NCBI GenBank assembly: GCA_020437545.1
Contig: JAGQWH010000020.1
Location: 1 to 34,409 of the forward strand
Origin: Ignavibacteriota bacterium
GTDB taxonomy: Bacteria; Bacteroidota; Ignavibacteria; Tepidaquicellales; Tepidaquicellaceae
Reading direction: 5' to 3'
Length of the DNA stretch: 34,409 nt
A program made the position numbers and the translations under genes. Every line of letters starts with the position of its first letter. Position 1 is the stretch's first letter. Under the pieces are notes generated by a model. That model saw only the letters and a program-made list of their open reading frames with translations, was not told the DNA's origin and ran no database searches. Shown one piece after another: positions 1 through 8,363 of the stretch.

Positions 1-65
1 CTCTCTTTTCAAGATATATATACCTAAATTTGTTCCAATTATAATTATTAAAAATTTAACATTCA

Positions 66-3000
66 ATGTTTAATATTAAAAACTTGTATTTTATCCTATT
101 TGCTTTTTTGTTGTTACTTCCGATTAAAAATGTATATTCTCAATTCGATCCCCATCCAGAATTAGACTGGTTTACCATCGAGACAAAGCACTTTTATGTT
201 CACTATCACAGCGGCACCGAAAGGACAGCTCAGACAGTTGCGAAAATTGCAGAAGAAGTTTACGGACCTATCACCTCTTTATATGATTACAGACCAAAAG
301 ATCGTGTGACTTTTATTATAAATGATGTTTCCGATATTGCAAACGGAGCTACGGATTATTTCGGCAACAGAATCGAGATCTATGCTTCGGGAATGGATTA
401 CGATCTGAGAGGAACACATAACTGGCTTAGAAACGTTGTGACTCATGAATTTACTCACGCTATTCAGGTTCAGGCTTCCTTAAAATACGGAAGTAAACTT
501 CCTGCAATATATCTTCAGTGGCTTGGCTATGAAAACGAGATAAGACCTGATGTGCTTTATGGTTATCCGAATATTATAATTTCTTATCCTCTGTCCGGTG
601 TGGGTGTTCCGGCATGGTATGCCGAAGGAACTGCCCAGTATCAGCGGCAGCAGTTATCTTATGAATACTGGGATTCGCACAGAGACATGATTCTCAGAAG
701 TTACATTACCGATGATAATTTAATGTCATGGGGTGAGATGGGACAGTTTTCATCTATTACAAGTTTAAAAGCTGAATCCATTTATAATCTAGGTTTTGCT
801 CTGACAAGATATATTGCTGAAAAATACGGTGAAAACAAACTCAAGGAAATTACTTTAAATCTTGGAGACTTTACTAACTTCAGTATGGACAGGGCTGTGA
901 AAAAAGCATTGGGCATTGACGGTAAACAACTTTATAATGAATGGAAGGCATATCTTAAAAAAGATTACGGTATCAGACTCGCTGATGTAAAAAGCAGTAT
1001 GGTAGACGGATTGCTTATTGAAGAAATTGGTTTTGCAAATTATTATCCTCAGTTTTCACCTGATGGTAAGAAAATTGCTTACCTTTCCAATCAGGATTTT
1101 GACTACGGTTCCACAGGGCTTTTTATATATGATATTAAAAAGAAAAAAAGCGAATTCATTACAGCGCCAGTTGCGACAAATTATTCATGGTCACCTGATG
1201 GCAAAAAGATCCTTTTTGCAAAAAGAAATTCACCTCCGACCATTCATCACGCTACCATTTATGATCTTTATGAATATGATCTTAAATCAGAAGAGGAAAA
1301 AAGATTAACGGAAAACCTCAGGGCTTACTCACCTTCATATTCTCCTGACGGTAAAATGATATGCTTTGTAGTCAACAGAGACGGTACTTTAAATCTTGAG
1401 ATTGCTGATGCAAACGGAAAGAATTATGATCCACTCACTGCTTTTAATAATGGTGAACAGATTTATAATCCTAAATTTTCTAAAGACGGCAAGAAGATCG
1501 TTTTTGATTATTCTTTCGAGGAATCAAGAAAGCTTGCGGAAATTGACATTGAAACAGGAGATATAGAATTCATACTCGATGATAAAGGAATTGATTACCG
1601 GAATCCTTCTTTTTCACCGGACGGTAAAAAATTATATTTTTCATGCAATAAGACAGGTATATTCAATATTTACTCCATGAACATGGAGAACAAAGAAATA
1701 AAACAGATCACAAATGTTTTAGGCGGAGCTTTCATGCCGACTGTTGATTCCACAGGTGACATTGCTTTTGCAACTTATAAGTCCACAGGATATAAGATCG
1801 CCATGATCAAAGAATTTAAAGAGAAAGATCCGACAGAATTCGGTTCATACAAACAACCCGATAAACTCATTCCTAAATATGCAACTGAAGATTCTCTTAA
1901 AGCAGGCAGTCAGTATAACTGGGTCAAGCTGAAGAATTTTAATGACAAGGATGTTCCTAAATATAAAAAGGAACCATACAGCAGCAAATTCACTCCATTG
2001 TCTATTGTACCCGTTTTAAGATTCGATACATACAAAAGAGCGAATCAGTATAGTTTCTTTGAAGCAATAAAACCGGGGTTATACTTTTTTTCAAATGAAG
2101 CACTTAACAGATTTTCAATTTTCGGCGGAGCTTCCATAAATAGTCAGGCGGAAAGAGATCTGTTCCTTACATTCGAATACAATAACGGATTTCCTTTCTT
2201 CAAGGACTTTTTCACTAAACAGGTAAAGTTTCAGCCAAAGTTTACACTCGGCGGTTACAATGTTACAAGGAATTCCACAGTGAATATCGGATTCCCAACT
2301 GATACAATAGCTGACGATATTACATATGATCTCTTATCATTTGATTTCAGTATGGCTTTTAATATTATAAATTATAATCATCTTGTAGATGCCGGATACA
2401 TATTTTCACAATATGATTATGATCTTGATGCATTTGCAATTCCGGGTAGCGGTATATCCGTCCGTTCAACAAACGAGACCTACTTTAAGGCTAATGATTT
2501 TTTCCTTTCATATAATTATAATTATACAATGCCAAGCAGGAATTCTGATATAAATCCTATAGGCAGAAACATAGATATAAGATATGATTATGAGATAAGT
2601 AATATAAATCCTTCTATAGAGGTGAGTGATGACGGGACTGTCACGACAAATTATGAAACACGAAAGCTGAATAAACTATACGGTGAAATTTCTCAGGGAT
2701 TCGGATTATTTAATAACAGGCATTCTCTTACTCTTAAGCTGACCGGAGGTACTATATTCGGACCACCTGTCGAATCATTCTATGATTATTATGCTACCGG
2801 TTTACCCGGAATGAAAGGATACCCGTTTTACTCTCTCGGCGGCGGAAGAATGGCAGTTGCAAATCTTACTTACCGTATGCCTCTGATTCAAAAAATCGAT
2901 ACAAGAATATCTCCTTTGTATCTTGATAAACTTTATCTTTCGATATACGGTGATTTTGGAAATGCTTGGGACGGCAGCGCTACAAAGCTTGATCAGTTCA

Positions 3001-3182
3001 AAACTGACATCGGAGCTCAGCTCAGACTTCAGGCATTCTCATTTTATGTATTCCCTACTAGCATATTTTTTGATGCCGCTTATGGTTTTAATCAGTTTTC
3101 AAATGTCTATAATGATGAGTTATATACTTACGGTAAAGACTGGAATTTCTATTTCGGCATGCTGTTTGGATTTGATCTCTAA
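66..3182 (+). CDS. Secreted HEFTH metalloprotease-like / TolB-propeller / outer-membrane beta-barrel protein
   Basis: This 1038-residue protein appears to have three parts. An N-terminal signal peptide (hydrophobic residues 8-20, cleavage near YSQ at 24-26) is followed by a peptidase-MA-like domain with HEFTH at 127-131 and a downstream WYAEG (E187), the expected two-histidine-plus-glutamate zinc site of gluzincins. Residues about 320-590 carry at least five PD40 repeats of the form FSPDGKKI, as in TolB-type propellers. From about 640 to the end the sequence looks like an outer-membrane barrel: aromatic-alternating strands, a GMKGYPFYSLGG segment like the Omp85/BamA loop, and a terminal hydrophobic residue (GFDL). 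It is likely surface-exposed and processes or binds protein or peptidoglycan; the substrate is unknown. The ATG has no clear Shine-Dalgarno site. The domain reading is mine by eye; the protease site is the firmest part. Confidence 0.85.
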   Translation: MFNIKNLYFILFAFLLLLPIKNVYSQFDPHPELDWFTIETKHFYVHYHSGTERTAQTVAKIAEEVYGPITSLYDYRPKDRVTFIINDVSDIANGATDYFGNRIEIYASGMDYDLRGTHNWLRNVVTHEFTHAIQVQASLKYGSKLPAIYLQWLGYENEIRPDVLYGYPNIIISYPLSGVGVPAWYAEGTAQYQRQQLSYEYWDSHRDMILRSYITDDNLMSWGEMGQFSSITSLKAESIYNLGFALTRYIAEKYGENKLKEITLNLGDFTNFSMDRAVKKALGIDGKQLYNEWKAYLKKDYGIRLADVKSSMVDGLLIEEIGFANYYPQFSPDGKKIAYLSNQDFDYGSTGLFIYDIKKKKSEFITAPVATNYSWSPDGKKILFAKRNSPPTIHHATIYDLYEYDLKSEEEKRLTENLRAYSPSYSPDGKMICFVVNRDGTLNLEIADANGKNYDPLTAFNNGEQIYNPKFSKDGKKIVFDYSFEESRKLAEIDIETGDIEFILDDKGIDYRNPSFSPDGKKLYFSCNKTGIFNIYSMNMENKEIKQITNVLGGAFMPTVDSTGDIAFATYKSTGYKIAMIKEFKEKDPTEFGSYKQPDKLIPKYATEDSLKAGSQYNWVKLKNFNDKDVPKYKKEPYSSKFTPLSIVPVLRFDTYKRANQYSFFEAIKPGLYFFSNEALNRFSIFGGASINSQAERDLFLTFEYNNGFPFFKDFFTKQVKFQPKFTLGGYNVTRNSTVNIGFPTDTIADDITYDLLSFDFSMAFNIINYNHLVDAGYIFSQYDYDLDAFAIPGSGISVRSTNETYFKANDFFLSYNYNYTMPSRNSDINPIGRNIDIRYDYEISNINPSIEVSDDGTVTTNYETRKLNKLYGEISQGFGLFNNRHSLTLKLTGGTIFGPPVESFYDYYATGLPGMKGYPFYSLGGGRMAVANLTYRMPLIQKIDTRISPLYLDKLYLSIYGDFGNAWDGSATKLDQFKTDIGAQLRLQAFSFYVFPTSIFFDAAYGFNQFSNVYNDELYTYGKDWNFYFGMLFGFDL

Positions 3183-3216
3183 CATTTAAAAAATGAATTG
3201 ATCATATAATTTAAGA

Positions 3217-3247
3217 TTGAAAGAGTTTTTTAAATTCGTTACTTTGC
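3217..3247 (+). promoter_or_regulatory. Candidate promoter of tRNA-Arg
   Basis: A TTG at 3217-3219 is followed after 19 bases by TTACTTTGC at 3239-3247, close to the Bacteroidetes housekeeping promoter (TTTG, 19-21 bases, TAnnTTTG). The tRNA starts 25 bases downstream. The same arrangement (TTGAAAGA, a T-run, then TTGC with identical overall span) stands before tRNA-Thr at 33479. Confidence 0.5.
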
Positions 3248-3271
3248 ACATTGTTATTTTAAATCATAGTC

Positions 3272-3345
3272 GCGCCCGTAGCTCAATCGGATAGAGCAAC
3301 AGCCTTCTAAGCTGTAGGTTACTGGTTCGATTCCAGTCGGGCGTA
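3272..3345 (+). tRNA. tRNA-Arg, anticodon TCT
   Basis: The sequence folds as a complete 74-nt cloverleaf. The acceptor stem is GCGCCCG (3272-3278) with CGGGCGT (3338-3344), the first pair being G-U. The D stem is GCTC/GAGC, the anticodon stem ACAGC/GCTGT, and the anticodon loop CTTCTAA gives TCT at 3306-3308. The T arm contains GGTTCGATTCC. The discriminator base is A3345 and CCA is not encoded. It decodes AGA and possibly AGG. A terminator follows within 25 bases, so it looks like a single-gene transcript. Confidence 0.97.
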
Positions 3346-3366
3346 CTTGAAATAAGGATGTTTTTT

Positions 3367-3402
3367 AAACAGCGGTAATTTTTATTTCCGCTGTTTTTTT
3401 TT
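3367..3402 (+). terminator. Rho-independent terminator of tRNA-Arg
   Basis: AAACAGCGG (3367-3375) pairs with CCGCTGTTT (3388-3396) and is followed by a T-run. On the minus strand there is no T-run after the hairpin, so it serves the tRNA rather than the converging CapA-like gene. Confidence 0.85.
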
Positions 3403-3441
3403 ATCAAAATTAAGAATAGTTTGTTTATTGAAATTTATTTT

Positions 3442-4602
3442 TTAATCTGCTTCCCCTAATTTAATCTCTCCGTTTTCATTTATACTCAAACGCGTATCCG
3501 GAAAATCTTTTCCGGTTAATTCCTTTATTAATTTTGCTGCTCTAAGCTCCGGATCATGCACCGGGTATCCTCTTCCTTTTTGAGTATATGAATAAATATT
3601 TCCTTTTACAAAGTTACCCTTTTTATCAAGATATACTTTCAGTAGCGGAGCAATTCCCTGAACTCCGTAAGTGCTGAATTTACCGTAAGTACAGAAATTA
3701 CCAAGACTGTATGAAATCAATTTATTTTCATATAATTCAAGCGCTCTTGGCACATGCGGACCGTGACCAATCACAATATCCGCTCCGGCATCGATTACCG
3801 CATGGGCAAATTCATATACATCGCCTCTGTCTTCTCCAAGAAATATTTCTTTCTTTTTAGGAACTCTGACAGCAGAGCTGCCTTCAGCTCCACCATGAAA
3901 TGAAACTATGACAATATCACACTTTTTTTTAAGTTCACTTACAACTTTAACAGCATTACTGAGATCATTGATATTCTGAGAAGCAAAGTTAGGAGCAAAT
4001 GCCGTAAAGCCGAATTTATTTCCGTTAATCTCAAAAATAGTATATGGCAATTCAGCATAACCGGCATACCTGATAGAATTTTTTTCAAGAGTTTTAATAG
4101 TTGATTCTTTTCCCTCTTCACCCATGTCATTACTGTGATTATTAGCCAGGCTCACTAAATTAAAACCTGCTGACTTCAGAATCTCGCAATAGCTCTCGGG
4201 AGTTCTAAAGCTGTAACAGTTGTCAGGTGTATTACATACTTTTGGCTTCCCGCCTTTATCAAGAAATGTACCTTCAAGATTTCCAAAAACTATATCCGCA
4301 TAACCTGGAATATCATTTACACTGTCCAGTAAAAACTTTCCGTCATCAGGCGGTAAAGATACAGACGAAGGATAATTTGATCCGAGCATCAGATCTCCAA
4401 CTCCTATAATGCATATCAAACTGTCATCCGTAATATTATTTCCGGGTTTTTTAAAAGCTGCTAAAGAATCAGATTTTTCTGAAGAAGAAATATTTGTATT
4501 TGAATGAGGTTTAGTACAGGAAAAAATGAATACCGAAAATATTAATGGCAGAATTAAATATGCCAGTACAATTTTATATTTATGAACTAAGTAAAAAAAC
4601 AA
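3442..4602 (-). CDS. CapA-family (poly-gamma-glutamate synthesis CapA-like) lipoprotein
   Basis: The 386-residue protein has an N-terminal hydrophobic segment ending in a lipobox-like FIFSC, so it is probably lipid-anchored. The mature part shows the metallophosphatase-like motifs of the CapA family: GVGDLMLG near residue 67, FGNLEGTFLD, SLANNHSND, VSFHGGAEG, and VIGHGPHVPR followed by YSLGNFC near residue 300. CapA proteins take part in poly-gamma-glutamate capsule synthesis in Bacillus, but many homologues in other phyla stand alone with unknown substrates. No capB or capC partner is seen here, so a capsule role is not implied. It is transcribed alone, converging on tRNA-Arg and divergent from the SDR gene. 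Confidence 0.9.
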   Translation of the reverse strand: MFFYLVHKYKIVLAYLILPLIFSVFIFSCTKPHSNTNISSSEKSDSLAAFKKPGNNITDDSLICIIGVGDLMLGSNYPSSVSLPPDDGKFLLDSVNDIPGYADIVFGNLEGTFLDKGGKPKVCNTPDNCYSFRTPESYCEILKSAGFNLVSLANNHSNDMGEEGKESTIKTLEKNSIRYAGYAELPYTIFEINGNKFGFTAFAPNFASQNINDLSNAVKVVSELKKKCDIVIVSFHGGAEGSSAVRVPKKKEIFLGEDRGDVYEFAHAVIDAGADIVIGHGPHVPRALELYENKLISYSLGNFCTYGKFSTYGVQGIAPLLKVYLDKKGNFVKGNIYSYTQKGRGYPVHDPELRAAKLIKELTGKDFPDTRLSINENGEIKLGEAD

Positions 4603-4778
4603 ATTTTAATTATTTGATTTAACAGCAAAGAAAATTCAGATTAATAATTTAATTCATTTAAAACAATTCAGGACTGAATTCTGTTTTTAAAATTCCTGAT
4701 TCCTGATTCTTAATTAATTAAGCCTTTAATATTCAATTCACTAAACTTAGTTTATAAGAAAATCAAAAAAAATAAAAT

Positions 4779-5468
4779 ATGACTAAAGTAGTTTTAATCA
4801 CAGGAGCATCCAAAGGTATAGGTCTTTCATGCGCTAAGATATTTTTAAAAAACAATTACACTGTTATCAATGCATCTAGGACTAATGCAAAATCAATCAA
4901 AGATCCGTATTTCCATTTTATCAAAACTGATGTATCAAAAGAATCTGACATTAAAAAACTTTTTGAAACAGTCATAAAGAAATTCAAAAAGATCGATGTA
5001 CTGATATGCAATTCCGGATTCGGCAGATTTGCAAAATTAGCCGATTCGAAGACAAAGGATTTCGATGAAATGTTTGCAGTAAATGTTAAAGGACTTTATC
5101 TGTGCAACCGTTATGCTCTGAAATCCATGCTTAAGAATAAATCCGGAACCATAATAAACATATCTTCAATGGCAGGAAAGAATGGCGTAGCAACTGCTTC
5201 AATCTACAGCGCTACAAAACATGCAGTCATGGGTCTGTCAAGATCATTAATGGCAGAAGTCAGGGGAGACAATATCAGAGTAATTACTGTTTGTCCCGGA
5301 TCAGTTGACACAAATTTCTTTGACCATCCCAGTGCAGGTCTCAGCTCAAGAAGGGATACTATTTTATCTCCCGATGATGTAGCAGAGTCCTGTTTTTTAG
5401 CAGCTACTCTTCCCGAAAGGGCACTAGTTAATGAAATTGAGATCCGGCCATTAAATCCGGCAAAGTAA
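4779..5468 (+). CDS. Short-chain dehydrogenase/reductase (SDR) family oxidoreductase
   Basis: At 229 residues this is a classical-size SDR with a Rossmann fold. The nucleotide-binding motif TGASKGIG is at 8-15, the usual NAG appears as NSG at 78-80, the catalytic serine is in INISS (S130), and Y143 and K147 form YSATK. PGSVDTNF follows at the substrate-loop position. It resembles 3-oxoacyl-ACP reductase-like and sepiapterin reductase-like SDRs, but the substrate cannot be read from sequence. The ATG follows an A-rich leader without a Shine-Dalgarno site. It stands alone, about 140 bases ahead of the ATP synthase operon and on the same strand. Confidence 0.93.
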   Translation: MTKVVLITGASKGIGLSCAKIFLKNNYTVINASRTNAKSIKDPYFHFIKTDVSKESDIKKLFETVIKKFKKIDVLICNSGFGRFAKLADSKTKDFDEMFAVNVKGLYLCNRYALKSMLKNKSGTIINISSMAGKNGVATASIYSATKHAVMGLSRSLMAEVRGDNIRVITVCPGSVDTNFFDHPSAGLSSRRDTILSPDDVAESCFLAATLPERALVNEIEIRPLNPAK

Positions 5469-5559
5469 ATTTGTTCTGATATAAGATTTACGGACTGAAA
5501 TAATTGCTGTTCCTCGTTCAAAAAAAATAAAATTTCTTTAAAATCCCTTCAAAGTCGAA

Positions 5560-5590
5560 TTGATTTTGAAACGCAATTTCGTTAATTTTG
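5560..5590 (+). promoter_or_regulatory. Candidate promoter of the ATP synthase operon
   Basis: TTG at 5560-5562, a 20-base spacer and TAATTTTG at 5583-5590 match the Bacteroidetes promoter pattern. The predicted transcription start would lie only about 8 bases before the atpZ ATG, giving an almost leaderless message. It may instead be one of several starts. Confidence 0.35.
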
Positions 5591-5604
5591 TGTTCGCCAA
5601 ATAA

Positions 5605-5934
5605 ATGGATGATAACCAAAAAAATTCTGAGAAAGGTAATGATAATAACTCAGAAAAGAATATCAGTTCTTTAAAAAAAATTCTTTCCAAACCGTTATTA
5701 AAAGCTGACTCTAAAGTCGCCCAGTATTCGGGATTAGGAATTTCTCTTGTAATTACGATCCTGCTATTTCTATGGGTTGGAATGTGGCTTGACGGAAAGT
5801 TTGATACCGGTGTGTTATTTACCCTGATACTTACATTTATAGGATTTGCTGCCGGTTTTTACAGCTTTTATCTGAACATAAAAAAGCTGACGGAAAAAGA
5901 TAAGATTGAAAACAAAAAATTTAATAAATACTGA
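5605..5934 (+). CDS. atpZ: AtpZ/AtpI-family ATP synthase accessory membrane protein
   Basis: This is a 109-residue protein with a charged, Asn-rich N-terminus of about 38 residues and two transmembrane helices (about 47-65 and 70-90) joined by a WLDGKFDTG loop, the usual pattern of the AtpZ/AtpI family (Pfam AtpZ-like). In other bacteria members sit first in the atp operon and are proposed to help c-ring assembly or carry Mg2+/Ca2+. It is the first gene of an eight-gene operon. Its stop TGA at 5932-5934 overlaps a possible CTG start of the next gene. No Shine-Dalgarno site is seen. Confidence 0.85.
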   Translation: MDDNQKNSEKGNDNNSEKNISSLKKILSKPLLKADSKVAQYSGLGISLVITILLFLWVGMWLDGKFDTGVLFTLILTFIGFAAGFYSFYLNIKKLTEKDKIENKKFNKY

Positions 5935-5981
5935 AATCACTAGATTTTAAAAAATTTTTAATAAGGATCGTAATATTAAGT

Positions 5982-6335
5982 GTGATCCTTTTGATTTTGG
6001 GATTTATTCTGATAAATTATCTTGGACTGGAAAATCTCACAATTCCATTAATTACAGGATGGCTTGTTTGTTTTATCAATGTAGTGATCGGCAGTCTTAT
6101 AGTAACAAGGGCATTTAAAACACAGGGAAAAGGATTTTTTAATATAGTTTTGATGAGTATGGTAGTAAGAATGTTTGCCATAGCAGGTTTGGTCTTCATT
6201 TTGGTTTACTTTTTAAAATTTGACAGAATAGGTTTCCCGGTAATATTATTCATTTTTTACTTTTTGTTTCTTGTAATGGAAATAAATTATCTTTCAGGAA
6301 ATACTTATATAAAACAAAATACGCAAAATAATTAA
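5982..6335 (+). CDS. atpI: AtpI-like ATP synthase accessory membrane protein (start uncertain)
   Basis: As given from the GTG at 5982 it has 117 residues and about four hydrophobic helices, matching the small AtpI-type proteins coded before atpB. The GTG start cuts into the first helix. Reading the same frame back to 5931 adds 17 residues with a basic amphipathic start (KSLDFKKFLIRIV) that make a normal membrane-protein N-terminus. The only start there is CTG at 5931, overlapping the atpZ stop as CTGA. An AAGGAT at 5963-5968 could serve the GTG but is rather far away. The family role is c-ring assembly; placement in the operon supports it more than sequence does. Confidence 0.75.
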   Translation: MILLILGFILINYLGLENLTIPLITGWLVCFINVVIGSLIVTRAFKTQGKGFFNIVLMSMVVRMFAIAGLVFILVYFLKFDRIGFPVILFIFYFLFLVMEINYLSGNTYIKQNTQNN

Positions 6336-7331
6336 TTGATAAAAAATTTGCATTCAAAAATCACTTCTTACACAACTAATAATAATTTTATTAACAAGTT
6401 CGCTTTTTTAATTCTATTTCTCCTATTTACTGCAGGAGGGGTAAATTCTTTTGCTCAGGAAGAGGGTCATGAATCCAATTCCGGGACAACCGAAACAGAA
6501 AAGATCGAAAAATTAGGCGAAAAGATAGAGCATGAAGCAGAAGAACAGTTCAGTGTAATTGATAAAGTAGTTGATCACCATTATATTGATTTTTACTTTC
6601 TTGGAAAGCTTCATCTTCCTCAGTTTGCACCTGTTAATGTCTTCGGAATGAATATAGATTTTTCCATCACGAAGACAACTGTCATGATGTTTCTTGCTTG
6701 CATCATCTGCATAATACTTTTATGGTTTGCAGCTTCATCAAACAAGAAGAACAAAGTTCCGAAAGGATTAGGCAACATGGTTGAATCCATTGTAGTCTTT
6801 GTAAGAGATGACATTGTCGTTCCCAATATGGGCAAAGAGGGATTGAAGCTGATGCCTTTTTTCCTGACACTGTTCTTTTTTATAATGATCGCTAACCTGA
6901 TAGGTCTGTTCCCTTTTATGGCACAGCCTACAAAGAATATTAACATTACGACCGGTCTTGCTTTGATCACATTTTTTGTTACACAGGTAAAAGGTATCCA
7001 GGCTCAGGGATTCGTAAATTATTTTAAAGGACTTGTGCCTCCCGGAGTTCCGGTTTTTGTACTTCCTATAATGGTGGTTGTAGAGTTTATAGGATTATTC
7101 ACAAAACCATTTTCACTTCTAATGAGGTTGTTTGCAAACATAACTGCAGGATCAATAATCATATTTTCATTGATAGGATTAATTTTTGTAATGGAATATG
7201 CCGGCTCTGTAATAGCAGTACCGTTCGCATTGTTCATTTATATGATGGAAATTTTCATTGCACTGCTTCAGGCTTATATATTTACAATGCTTTCAGTATT
7301 GTATATTAATATGGCAATGCATCACCATTAG
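6336..7331 (+). CDS. atpB: ATP synthase Fo subunit a
   Basis: This 331-residue subunit a forms the proton half-channels against the c-ring. The conserved arginine is R264 in SLLMRLFANITAGS, and the last-helix motif is LLQAYIFTMLSVLYI with Q312. It has a long N-terminal extension with a signal peptide (hydrophobic 22-40, ending SFAQ) and a Glu/His-rich periplasmic stretch of about 50 residues before the first core helix, as is usual in Bacteroidetes-group AtpB. The start is TTG at 6336, immediately after the TAA of the preceding gene, so translation is probably coupled. No other in-frame start gives the signal peptide. It ends in HHH. Confidence 0.96.
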   Translation: MIKNLHSKITSYTTNNNFINKFAFLILFLLFTAGGVNSFAQEEGHESNSGTTETEKIEKLGEKIEHEAEEQFSVIDKVVDHHYIDFYFLGKLHLPQFAPVNVFGMNIDFSITKTTVMMFLACIICIILLWFAASSNKKNKVPKGLGNMVESIVVFVRDDIVVPNMGKEGLKLMPFFLTLFFFIMIANLIGLFPFMAQPTKNINITTGLALITFFVTQVKGIQAQGFVNYFKGLVPPGVPVFVLPIMVVVEFIGLFTKPFSLLMRLFANITAGSIIIFSLIGLIFVMEYAGSVIAVPFALFIYMMEIFIALLQAYIFTMLSVLYINMAMHHH

Positions 7332-7371
7332 GATTTTTGATCTTTGATTTTGGATTTTGGATTTCCAAAAT
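7331..7371 (+). repeat. GATTT-rich intergenic element, copy 1
   Basis: Between atpB and atpE lies a degenerate run of GATTTTGG-type units ending in a 7-bp hairpin (ATTTTGG 7354-7360, loop ATTT, CCAAAAT 7365-7371). Similar GATTT/TTGGGATTT sequence occurs at 26565-26620 and, inverted, at 33657-33697. It is not coding. Confidence 0.55.
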
Positions 7372-7451
7372 AATAAAACATAATACAGATTTTACAAAAA
7401 ATAATATTTCAAACAAAAAATAAAATAAAACAAAAAGGAGACTAATACAAA

Positions 7452-7673
7452 ATGGATTTAGCATTTTTAGGTGCCGGTATAGGTGCCGGATTAACAGTAA
7501 TAGGAGCAGGTATCGGAATCGGTAGACTTGCAGGATCAGCTATGGAAGCCAGCGGAAGACAGCCTGAAGCATTAGGTGAGATAAGAACATCCATGATCAT
7601 TGCTGCAGCGCTTGTTGAGGGTGTTGCTTTGTTCGGACTTGTTATCTGTATTTTACTTGCTACAAAGAGCTAA
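7452..7673 (+). CDS. atpE: ATP synthase Fo subunit c
   Basis: This is a 73-residue two-helix hairpin. Helix 1 is glycine-rich (GAGIGAGLTVIGAGIGIG), the polar loop has R36-Q37-P38, and helix 2 carries the ion-binding carboxylate E56 in ALVEGVALFGLV. The Na+-type signature (Ser/Thr directly after the glutamate, as in Ilyobacter) is absent, so proton coupling is expected. A strong AGGAG at 7436-7440, 11 bases before the ATG, makes this one of only two atp genes here with a Shine-Dalgarno site, which fits the high copy number of the c-ring. Two hairpins follow the stop. Confidence 0.97.
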   Translation: MDLAFLGAGIGAGLTVIGAGIGIGRLAGSAMEASGRQPEALGEIRTSMIIAAALVEGVALFGLVICILLATKS

Positions 7674-7683
7674 TTTACGGCTG

Positions 7684-7742
7684 ATATAAATTCGTTTTAT
7701 ATATCCAGATCCAGATTTCACGGGAAATTTTTTCCTGTGAAT
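7684..7742 (+). promoter_or_regulatory. Tandem RNA hairpins between atpE and atpF
   Basis: Hairpin 1 is ATATAAA (7684-7690) with TTTATAT (7695-7701). Hairpin 2 is TTCACGGGAA (7717-7726) with TTCCTGTGAA (7732-7741), ten pairs including one G-U. No T-run follows, so it is unlikely to terminate. It could protect the 3' end of an atpE-rich processed message or lower translation of atpF. Confidence 0.5.
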
Positions 7743-7772
7743 AATAAATTTTAAATTAAATAAATAAGAATA

Positions 7773-8342
7773 ATGATTTATTACTTATCATTACTTTTTA
7801 ATTATTCATTCGTTTTTTTGCTTAGTGAACCGGGTGGTCATGATGAGAAGCCAATGCTTCTTTCCGTAAATCCTGGTCTTATTATCTGGCAGATTATTAT
7901 TTTCATACTTCTTTTATTTCTTCTTAAAAAGATCGCATGGAAACCTTTGCTTACTTCTCTTCACACAAGAGAACAGGGTATAAGGGATTCGATCGAACAG
8001 GCTGAGAAAATAAAAGTTGAATCTGAGAATTTAGTCGTTGAAAATAAAAAAATCCTCGCTGAAGCTAATGCGCAGTCAATGAAAATAATCAGCGAATCCA
8101 GAGAAGCAGCAGGAAAATTGCGTGAAGAGTTAATGGCAAAGGCGCAGGAAGATTCGAGAAAGCTTTTAGAGCAGGCAAAAATCGAGATTCAGCAGGAGAA
8201 AGAAACTGCAATGGCTGATCTGAGAAATGAAGTTTCTGATCTTGCTATTAAAGCCGCTGAAAAGATCATTAATGAAAATCTCGATGAAAATAAGCAGAAG
8301 AAAATTGTAAATGATTTCATTTCGCAGATACCGAATAATTAA
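7773..8342 (+). CDS. atpF: ATP synthase Fo subunit b
   Basis: The 189-residue peripheral-stalk subunit has one membrane helix (about 34-51, IIWQIIIFILLLFLLKKIAWKP) and then a long charged coiled-coil of about 130 residues. A short hydrophobic stretch precedes the helix (about 3-17), so the N-terminus may be longer than in the typical 160-residue protein. The ATG has no Shine-Dalgarno site and follows a hairpin. It lies between atpE and atpH as in the usual order; there is one b gene, so the stalk is probably a homodimer. Confidence 0.95.
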   Translation: MIYYLSLLFNYSFVFLLSEPGGHDEKPMLLSVNPGLIIWQIIIFILLLFLLKKIAWKPLLTSLHTREQGIRDSIEQAEKIKVESENLVVENKKILAEANAQSMKIISESREAAGKLREELMAKAQEDSRKLLEQAKIEIQQEKETAMADLRNEVSDLAIKAAEKIINENLDENKQKKIVNDFISQIPNN

Positions 8343-8363
8343 AATTAACAGAATAAATACCAA

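Noticed and set aside
5204-5521. Minus-strand open frame opposite the SDR gene
   Set aside because: It lies opposite the conserved SDR catalytic region and has no family likeness; it is a shadow of the real gene.
7452-7673. Sodium-driven ATP synthase
   Set aside because: The glutamate of subunit c is followed by Gly-Val rather than the Ser/Thr pair of Na+-binding rings.
7716-7742. Internal terminator after atpE
   Set aside because: The stem is good but no T-run follows, and atpF, atpH, atpA and atpG downstream must be expressed.
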